NCBI RefSeq assembly: GCF_030704535.1
Contig: NC_081809.1
Span: 1,224,501-1,288,500, forward strand
Length of the DNA: 64,000 nucleotides
Reading direction: 5' to 3'
Source of the DNA: Vitis vinifera
Taxonomy: Eukaryota > Streptophyta > Magnoliopsida > Vitales > Vitaceae
Below, piece after piece: positions 56,101 to 64,000 of this stretch. The notes below the pieces were generated by a model. The model was not told the origin of the DNA, ran no database searches, and saw only the letters and a program-made list of their open reading frames with translations. The position numbers and the translations under genes are program-made. The stretch's first letter is position 1. The number at the start of each line of letters is the position of its first letter.

Positions 56101-59100
56101 AAACTTAAATAGATCCTAATGAAGCACAGGCGTGTGTTGCTAGGTGAGTTATATGAAAAACAATTGAAACAAGGAATGGAAATTTTTCTATGTTTTTGCT
56201 AGAAATAACCAATTTGGTGTGAGTTTGGTTTCCAGCCATGTCTCAATTTGTGTGATCTGACTCTTCTATGGTTCTCGATGACTTACAAGAAATCTTCCTC
56301 TGTTATTACATTTTCTAAATGAAATGTCTTGATATTATACTAAAAAGAACAAAAAAAAAAATTACCTTTTTCTGACTTGGGTTATCTAGGTATCATGCAT
56401 TTACTCATGGTCTGTATGTAACTTTGGCATGTTGGAGCCTTACCTGAATGGACAAACATGAACAAAAGAGCCATCCATACTCATGCAGTTAACCCCCTTC
56501 CAACTTTTACTTACAATCTTGGTGATTTCTTGGGAGTATATGGTCAGCGCATAACATTCTTTAATATGCTTGGCTTCTAGAGTGAGTCCTAAGATCATGG
56601 CAAGCTTATGTTTTTACTGCTGCTATTTGGATGTTCGTAATGTGCATTTCTAGCTTTTATCATTGTTCAAATTTAATTCATAGAAACAGAACCTAGTACA
56701 GATAGAAGAGATTTGTTTTATGAAATGTGAAACCTAGACCTGATCACATCAATATGCAACTTTCAACATGTTCCAGTTATCTTCTCACCAAATTATTTTG
56801 TGATCCTAAAGCTGCTTGATTCCATTAAAACTTAGTGTAGGTTTTTCCCCCCTTCAAATTTTGCATGATATTGGGTTAATATTTCTGATTGGTCTCATGG
56901 CAATGAAGCCAAAGAATGGAATGCAACTTTATCTTTTGAGTCGGTGCAAGTGCTACTCCTTTTAACCATTACATTATGTATTTGTCCTCACTACAGGCTG
57001 GGCAACCAGAGCTGATAGCACTGGAGAAGGCACTGAAAGAGGCCATGGTTCCTGCTGGAACTGCTAGAGAGGTTACTGTCATTGTTTCTTTCAATTATTA
57101 CTGCTGTCTTGATTATTGCTGAAAAAGTTACAGATATCATTTGGCTTCAAATGAAGTTCTAAAATCTAGTTACAACTTTTAGTCTGATTATGGAAGGGAG
57201 GTGCCGTTGTTTGGGGTGGATGCAACAGCTGTGGAGCCTGTATTTCAGAAACTATATTCCTACATATTTGACATGGATAATAGTGGATACAATGCAGTAG
57301 AGATGGATAGACCTGTGCCAAGTGCAATTTTTATTGTCAATTTTGATAAGGTATATTCTGCCGTTCTTTGCAATTCACTACTGTGGTTATCTTCTATGAA
57401 CATTGCTAATTAGAATACTTCTCAAATATTTCATCTAGGATGGGATTACTGCAGTTTCTTCACAGAAAATGTTTCTTGAAACCATATGATTTGATCATCT
57501 ACACTGTCTAATAAACAAACTTCCTTCCTTTTTTTAATATTCAAATTTGGGTGGTTCTACTTTATTGCAGGTGAGAATGGATCCTAGGAACAAGGAGATT
57601 GATCTCGACAGTTTAATGTATGGAAAAATTACCCAGCTAACTGAGGAAGAGATGAAAAGACAGGAGGGGGAATACATTTATCGTTATCGATATAATGGAG
57701 GAGGGGCATCTCAAGTTTGGCTGGGTCTTGGAAGGTATAGTGAAAAAAGCTCATACAGAAAAAATTGGGTTTTGAAATTAATCATCAGAGAGGCTTTAAT
57801 TATGTAACAGTGCCAGGTTCTTCTCTTGAAAACATGGTATGCCATGAAAAAACATAGATCCCATTTTGTGCTAGTTTTTGTGCTCTCTAAGGCATTTAAT
57901 GGGATCTGAATTATACTTAGCATTTCTTCAATATATATTAAATGGGTAATATTTAGTTCCTTGATTTGCTCTCCAATATCACATGAGACATTAATTATGT
58001 TCAGTTTGGGAAGATCTAGATGGAAAATTATTTTTACCATCCATAATTTTTACATGTTGATTCTGTCATGAAATATCCAACTTAGTGTCAAGTATCACAT
58101 GAAATATTTATTATGCTCTGATTTGAGAAGATCCAGGTGAAAATTTATGTTTTTGATTTTTGTCATGAAATTGTCAAACTATGATCCATAGCATGAAATA
58201 TTGGTACCTTTAAATGTTAAACCATGATTTTTGTCAAATTTAAGCACTTCCAAAGGACATGTGTTGGATTGATCAAATGTGTGATTGATTTTTCTTTGTT
58301 GGTTTGGGACCCTTTGTCAGTCCTTTGTGGTCATCATGTATTTTAATCAAAGGTTCCTTAACTTGTTATGTATCTGTGTGAAATTCATTTTAATCATCTA
58401 TGGATGAAAATGCATTTCAGGGAGTCTAAGTTGAATCTGCATAAGGTGAAGCCAATAAAAGAAATGGAATGAGTCACATGTTCAATCATAAATGTTGAGT
58501 CTAGCCCCCAGATGATGCCAAGTCTCCTTGGGCAAATACAAATGCTTGAAAGTGAGCTCCATAAGAAATTCGATATTGAGAGAAATGCCTTTTTTTTCAA
58601 GTTTAGTATCATCCTAAAAAATCACATTATATAATGCAATTTATCACATTATTTGGAACCATGCTGTGATTGAATAATTAATATCTGTGATGCGTTTGGA
58701 GTTGATTTACCATCATGTTTGTAAGGACAACGCTGAGTTAATTCTCCATATTATTCTCTTGCATTACTGTGTGGAATTATCACTTTATTTGGAACCATGC
58801 TATGATTTCATAACTAAGATCACATTGAATCTGTTAATCTCTATGATGAATTTAGAGGTTTTTTGCCGCTTGAATTTTGAGGACAATGTACTTTTAGTCC
58901 TCCACATCTCTCTCTCTCTCTCAATCTAATTTCCTGCCTGTACTATTCAGATTTGTTGTCATCGACCTCTCAGCAGGGCCTTGCACATATGGAAAGATTG
59001 AAACTGAAGAAGGAAGTGTCAGTTCAAAAACACTCCCACGGTTGCGGAATGTGTTGTTTCCAAGGGGTTTTAATGCAGCTAGTGTTCATTCTACTCATGA

Positions 59101-62100
59101 TACTTTTGTTGGACAACTTGCTGCTTTGGTTTCAACCACAGTTGAGCATGTTATTGCCCCAGATGTTAGGTATTATTTTACATATGCATTTGTCCTTTCT
59201 TTGTAGCTTTCCTGTTTTCTGCAAGAACATTATTTCATGGATTAAACCCAGTCCATATTTTAATCTTAGGCATGCATTTGAAAAATGAGAGCTCCACATT
59301 TTTTTGATTGGAAACGATACAAATATATATTAATATAGAAAAGGAGTACAAGAAGAAGGATGAGAAATCCTCCAACCAAAAACAACTAAATTACATGAAA
59401 AAACACAAAAAACAAACGAACACCCACTAAGGACCAATCCCTATGGAGTACACACCGCTATCCAATCCAGTTGAATCACATTAAGGGGAATCCCCTTAAA
59501 TGCCTTGGAACAGAAGGCCCAAAGGGAAGCAAGGAAAACTATAGAGTCCCAAAGGTACTCTGAATTCCTTGCTTTATCCTCAAAAATCCTTGCGTTTCTT
59601 TCCCACCACACAACCCGAATTAGAGCTATGCTCGCAGCTTGCCACAAAACTATCCCTCTCTTAGAATTACCGAAGCCTTTAAATTTGATGGACATCATGT
59701 CATATATGCTCCTTGGGGAAACCCAATCCAACTTAGCTAACTGAAATAGCCTGTGCCACAACCCAATCGTCAAGGAACAATGAAGAAATAGATGATCTGC
59801 TGATTCCCCGTGCTTCATGCACAGGATACAAATATCAGGACTAAGGGCTTTGTAGGGTCTTCTCACTTGTAACATATCATTAGTATTCACCTTCTTGTGT
59901 GCCACTAACCAGACAAAGGACTTCACTTTGAAAGGAACTTGAGAATTCCACACGAACTTTGAAGGAAAGTTCTGAGAAGATCCAGAAGATTGAGATAATG
60001 CTAGAAAAAAGGATTTGACTGAAAAAAGCCCTGACGAGGATAAAGGCCATAATCTGGCATCTGGGACCGAAGGAGAGAGATACAAATCATCAAGAGACCG
60101 CATGAGGCCTTCTAAGTCCTCAATCTCAGAATCTGACAGGTTACGGCGGAAATTCAAATTCCACAAGAAAGGCCGAGATGGACCGAGAACTGAAGAGATA
60201 GAAATGTTTTTGTCCACGACTACTCTGAATAGTCTTGGATATTGGGTTCCCAAAGGTTGGTCCCCCCGCCACAAATCTTCCCAGAACCGAATTCTATCCC
60301 CACATACCGAGTAATCAAAGAAAACTCCTGAAAGACTTGAGCAATAGCCTTCCAAGGACAGCGATGAGACCATCTGACTACAGTGTTAGCATCCCAACCA
60401 TTAGAGTGTGAACCATAAATGCTTAAAATGACCTGATGCCAAAGAGCTGAACCCTCTCTAGGATACCTCCATAACCATTTCCCTAGTAGAGCAAGGTTCC
60501 TCCAAGAAATATTCCCCAAACCCAAACCCCCTATTGTCTTTGGTCTGCACACAATATCCCACCTCACTAAATGATCCCTTTTGCCTTCCCCAACCCCTGA
60601 CCATAAAAAATCCCTTTGCAACCTCTCTATTTTTGCCGCCACTGTAGCGGGCATTTTAAATAAGGATAGGAAGTAACTTGGCAAATGGGTAAGACAAGAC
60701 TGGATAAGAGTTATTCTCCCCCCGAAGGATAAGTAGGCCTTTTGCCACCCATCTAATCTACTTGAGATTCTCTCAACCACTGGATCCCAAAATCCACACG
60801 ACTTAGGATTCCCGCCCAAAGGGAGGCCCAGATATAGAATAGGCCAACCAGACGCCTTACAATCAAGCATCTCAGCCAATCTTGAAAGATGAGCCTGATC
60901 AAGATTGATGCCATAAATGCTGCTCTTGTTAAGATTGACCTTGAGCCCAGAAATGTGCCCAAACACTAACAAAAGACTCTTCAGAGTCTGCAGCTCTTCC
61001 TCCCTTGAGTTAGAAAAGAATATGGTGTCATCAGCAAATTGCAAATGGGACACCCTAGTTCTATTTCTACCCACCCTGAAACCCTCCAACATATTTCTTT
61101 CCTCAGCTCTCATGAGCATCCTGCTCAGTACATCTGCAACTAAAGTAAACAAAAAAGGGGATAAAGGGTCGCCTTGTCTTAAACCCCTAGATGCCTTAAC
61201 CCACCCTTTAGCACTACCATTCACCAAGATTGCAAAAGATACTGAAGATAAACACCCACTCATCCATTTCCTCCATCTAGGGCTGAACCCTTTCTTTTCT
61301 AACACATGATCCAAAAAATCCCACTTCACGTGATCGTATGCCTTTTCAAAGTCTATTTTGAATACGACACCTTCCTCCCCTGACCTTCTTCTCTCATCCA
61401 CTATCTCATTCGCTATAAGAACCGCATCCAATATTTGTCTCCCTTGAACAAAAGCGCCTTGAGTATAGTGGATGGTCTCATGTAGAACCCCTCTTAGTCG
61501 CCCAGAAAGCACTTTGGCTATTATCTTGTAGAGACTAGTGATCAAACTAATGGGTCTAAAGTCTGATATTCTCTTTGATAGACTCTTTTTGGGTATTAGA
61601 ACAATGAAAGAGGCATTAGTGCTTTGATTGATAATTCCGCTCCTATGAAATTCAGCGAACACTCTCACCAAATCCTCCTTAATCACATCCCAACACTCTT
61701 GGAATACGGCAATAGTAAAGCCATCTGGCCCCGGAGCCTTGTCCCTATCCAACTGAAAAATGGCCTTAGAAATCTCTTCTTCGGTGAAAGGGGATTCTAA
61801 CCTTAACGCACTCTCTTCCGAAATAGGGGACCAATCTAAACCTTCAACACCCCAAGACTCTCCTGTAGGATTTGTGTAAAGCTTCTCAAAGTAATGTAAA
61901 ATCTCCTCTGTGATACTCTCGGCATTCTTCAGCACTAAAATGAGAGCTCCACATATCTCCTAAAAAAGCCAATTTTGGAAAGAAAAAAAAAAAAACTAGA
62001 ACTGGCCCTTCCCCATGACAGGCGTTCTTTCTAGGTTCAAGTCCTTGGCTTACACAGCACACAGTTCTTAGGGGAGTGGTCATATCTGTTGTTTTATCCA

Positions 62101-64000
62101 GTCTTGCAAAGCAAGGCGATTGGGTTTCTATATTATCTGAAAATTCTCATCATTGGAGATCCATATAAGTATTTCAGGTGGCATAGGGGAAACATAGTCC
62201 ATACCATGGTTAATGTGACATCTAATATATTTTTGTCTTTATATCTTGTTCTTTTCCTAGTTTTGATGGGTGTTGTGATTGTAACTTATGGAAATTCTTT
62301 TTACTTCATTTCTTGTCATCTTTCTATGTCCATGCTATTTGACTTGGTTTTGCGCCATTTGCATTAACTGATCATGCTGTGGACTCAGGTTTGAGACTGT
62401 TGATCTGACGAAAAGGTTGCTTATACCAATCATAGTCCTTCAGAATCATAATCGATATAATATCTTGGACAAAGGCCAAAATAACAGCATAGACATTGAA
62501 GCAATTGAGGCCGAGGTCAGTTGTTTACTCTGGATGATATCTATTACTTGTTTGCTTGCCTTTGGGTGGTGATATGCCTTAATTAATGAGTAGCAGTATC
62601 CTGGTTATTGCACTATCTTGCACTCCCTTTTTGCTGAACTATTTTGATAATTTATTATGGTTGGAGTCAATGAAAGCAGCAGAAAAATTAGCATTAACAC
62701 TGATCCTATAGTCCTTGTCTAAAAAAACAAAAGAATAGCTATTATCTAAACAAGCAGATGTCAGAATGAGGAATGTACAGTTCTGAGATGTTAAATTATG
62801 CCAGCTTTTTCCTCACACTTGGATGGATCAAGTTAGTTATTCAGTCAAAAATGAACTCTAGCTTCTTTTATTTCATTGGCCAAACCCCATTCCTGACCCT
62901 ACCATGGGGTGCCTAAGCAGGATGCAAATACACATCCTCCTCTGTTCATGACTGAACAAGAATGAACTCTAGCTCCTCTAATTCCATTGTCCAAATCTCA
63001 TTTCTGCCCCTGCCATAAGGTACTCAAGTGGGATGCGAATATACACTCCCCTGTGCATGACTGAACATGAAATGGGGTAATGAATATGGGAGTTGCTCAG
63101 TCTGATTTACTCTGGGGCCAAGGAAGACACTACTAACATGTAATTATTTGATGATGCACAAAAGGCTTAGTTAGCAAGTAAAGTGTGGATTTGTGAATGT
63201 TAAGGACAATAGGAATTCAGAGGAAAAAATTGGTTTTGACTATTGAAGAATTCGAGGAAGGATATATCAGGGTTGCTTTGAAAATGAAGATATTGGTTGA
63301 AAGCTTATTGGATGGTACTAGAAATTGGTTGAACCCCTACATTTAATTGCTCAGAGTATCTTAGGAAAAGAGTTGTGAATGAACCAATGCCATTTCACTT
63401 GATAAAATTAACATCTATGGTAAATGATCTCCAATCAAATGTCGACGTGAACTAATATTTCTTACAAAATAGTTCATCAGTAGGAGTGACGAAAATGTTT
63501 CTTGGTTTATTGACTGCTCTATCATGGGAAGGTATTTGTTCCTTGTTATCATGGGCCCACAGTTTCTTTGATTGATTATGTTTTTTCAGCTAGATATCTT
63601 TGAATGATTAGATGGAGGGGGTCCTCCAAAGCTTTTACTAACTTTTAGGACATCCAGAATTTGGCCCTCTTGTGCTGGAGCAGTTGATTGAGGGATTTCA
63701 TGGACATTTTTCTTGTCCTGTTCTATTATGTTATTGATTTGTGGAAAGTAAGGATGTTACTTTGAGTAGTAGGGGGTCCTTAAAGTTTTCATGCTTGATG
63801 CTGCACTTGCAATCAGAACTTTGTCTGAATATTTATGTAATCACATAATTGCATTTAATAATCCAGTGTCTTTGTTACTTATTATGTTGTTATTTTCAGG
63901 TTAAAAAGATGGTTCATTATGGTCAGGAAGTAGTAATTGTTGGGGGTTCACATGCACTACATCGCCATGAAAAGTTGACAATTGCCGTTTCAAAGGCAAT
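53104..64000 (+). CDS. Secreted/membrane protein similar to Arabidopsis At5g58100 (5' part)
   Basis: Eight exons lie in the window: 53104-53295, 55147-55341, 56997-57071, 57183-57350, 57571-57734, 58951-59169, 62389-62515 and 63900 onward, running off the right edge. That is 380 complete codons plus part of exon 8. The N-terminus MKSVLSAVPVLILTLTVVAI plus QSASA is a signal peptide. Then come VPFQVPLEVNIVLIGFNNDG, ETGEPLDIEHHIVYNVFPAG, QPELIALEKALKEAMVPAGT, and later RFVVIDLSAGPCTYGKIETE. I recall this as a plant-conserved family of unknown biochemistry that includes At5g58100, implicated in pollen exine patterning (SPOTTY-type mutants). No enzyme motif was recognised. Exon 2 has a possible tandem acceptor 12 bases apart. 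Introns carry a SINE and a LINE, but exon phases agree throughout. Confidence 0.82.
55556..55573 (+). repeat. G18 homopolymer in intron 2
   Basis: An uninterrupted run of eighteen G residues in the intron after exon 2 of the exine-protein-like gene. The length may be affected by assembly or slippage. Confidence 0.8.
55999..56097 (-). mobile_element. tRNA-derived SINE in intron 2
   Basis: On the minus strand the sequence begins GCCCTTGAGGCCTGGCTCAA. It has an A-box-like TGGCTCAAGTGG (56085-56074) and a B-box-like GGTTCAAGTCC (56040-56030), the RNA polymerase III internal promoter of tRNA-derived SINEs, and ends in an A-rich tail (TTTTTT on the + strand near 55998-56003). The flanks AAAAAATTTAAATAGATCCT (55979-55998) and AAAAAACTTAAATAGATCCT (56098-56117) are direct repeats with one difference, the expected target duplication. 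At about 100 bp it is short for the class. It is not a functional tRNA gene, since the body beyond the boxes does not fold as a cloverleaf by inspection. Confidence 0.78.
59300..61936 (-). mobile_element. 5'-truncated L1-type LINE with an 18-bp target duplication
   Basis: The insert runs antisense in intron 6 of the exine-protein-like gene. The exact 18-bp repeat AAAATGAGAGCTCCACAT flanks it (59282-59299 and 61937-61954), and a short A tail (T6 on + at 59300-59305) marks its 3' end. It encodes an L1-type ORF2 C-terminal part. The 61935-60220 frame carries reverse-transcriptase blocks: DKAPGPDGFTIAVFQECWD, IPKK, FRPISLITSLYKIIAKVL, GLRQGDPLSPFLFTLVADVL and the catalytic FADDT. The 60373-59441 frame continues with RIRFWEDLW and a zinc-knuckle zf-RVT end (FVWLVAHKKVNTNDMLQVRR, CILCMKHGESADHLFLHC). 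The two frames join through one frameshift near 60310-60330; otherwise the coding is open. The endonuclease domain is lost by 5' truncation. The perfect duplication and long open frames show a recent insertion. Confidence 0.92.
62848..63070. repeat. Diverged tandem duplication, unit about 111 bp, in intron 7
   Basis: Two successive copies each start AATGAACTCTAGCT(T/C)CT and end CATGACTGAACA (62848-62957 and about 62959-63068). Many substitutions separate them, so the duplication is old. No coding or RNA function is apparent. Confidence 0.7.

Noticed and set aside
1-64000. A biosynthetic gene cluster or defence system
   Set aside because: The wall-related secreted genes (glycine-rich protein, pectinesterase, peroxidase, GDSL lipase) are neighbours but belong to large dispersed families with mixed orientations and no shared promoter motif seen; nothing supports a coordinated system.

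Overview
The window is plant nuclear DNA from a eudicot. Genes have GT-AG introns (one is GC-AG), intergenic DNA is AT-rich, and all recognisable genes are plant families. Gene structures, gene spacing and the L1-type LINE resemble grapevine (Vitis) or a similar woody eudicot, but the species is an inference from general appearance only.

Layout, left to right. 741-3209 (+) holds the 3' exons of a Raf-like MAPKKK that starts left of the window. 4473-8170 (-) is a small HYPK gene (regulator of the NatA N-terminal acetyltransferase) whose large middle intron carries an old LINE fragment. 9010-9558 (+) is a secreted glycine-rich wall protein. 10440-11885 (-) is a five-exon pectin methylesterase with altered active-site residues. 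15793-16965 (+) is a class III peroxidase. 17632-21037 holds two neighbouring long-inverted-repeat (foldback, Mutator-like) elements; the second carries a captured piece of a vacuolar sorting receptor gene. 23554-25279 (+) is a GDSL esterase/lipase with a GC-AG intron. 25869-26799 is a Harbinger/Tourist-like element. 27381-30153 (+) is an enoyl-CoA hydratase/isomerase-family gene. 34906-35994 (+) is an intronless-looking ubiquitin-conjugating (E2) enzyme. 36695-40253 (-) is a stachyose synthase. 40254-45508 is repeat-rich intergenic DNA with a 700-bp direct duplication. 45509-50011 (+) is a clade-D-type PP2C phosphatase. 50882-52484 is a solo LTR. 53104 to the window end (+) is the 5' part of a large secreted/membrane protein resembling the Arabidopsis pollen-exine protein At5g58100. 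Its introns contain a tRNA-derived SINE and a nearly intact, 5'-truncated LINE.

These genes do not form a pathway cluster. Several (glycine-rich protein, pectinesterase, peroxidase, GDSL lipase) are secreted and plausibly act in the cell wall, but each looks like an independently regulated plant gene. I found no operon-like or defence-island system. The most distinctive content is mobile: six insertions have recognisable target-site duplications (five exact or nearly exact, one tentative), and two foldback elements lie about 120 bp apart. Exon boundaries were placed by eye from splice signals, reading frame and family conservation. All coding lengths given sum to whole codons.
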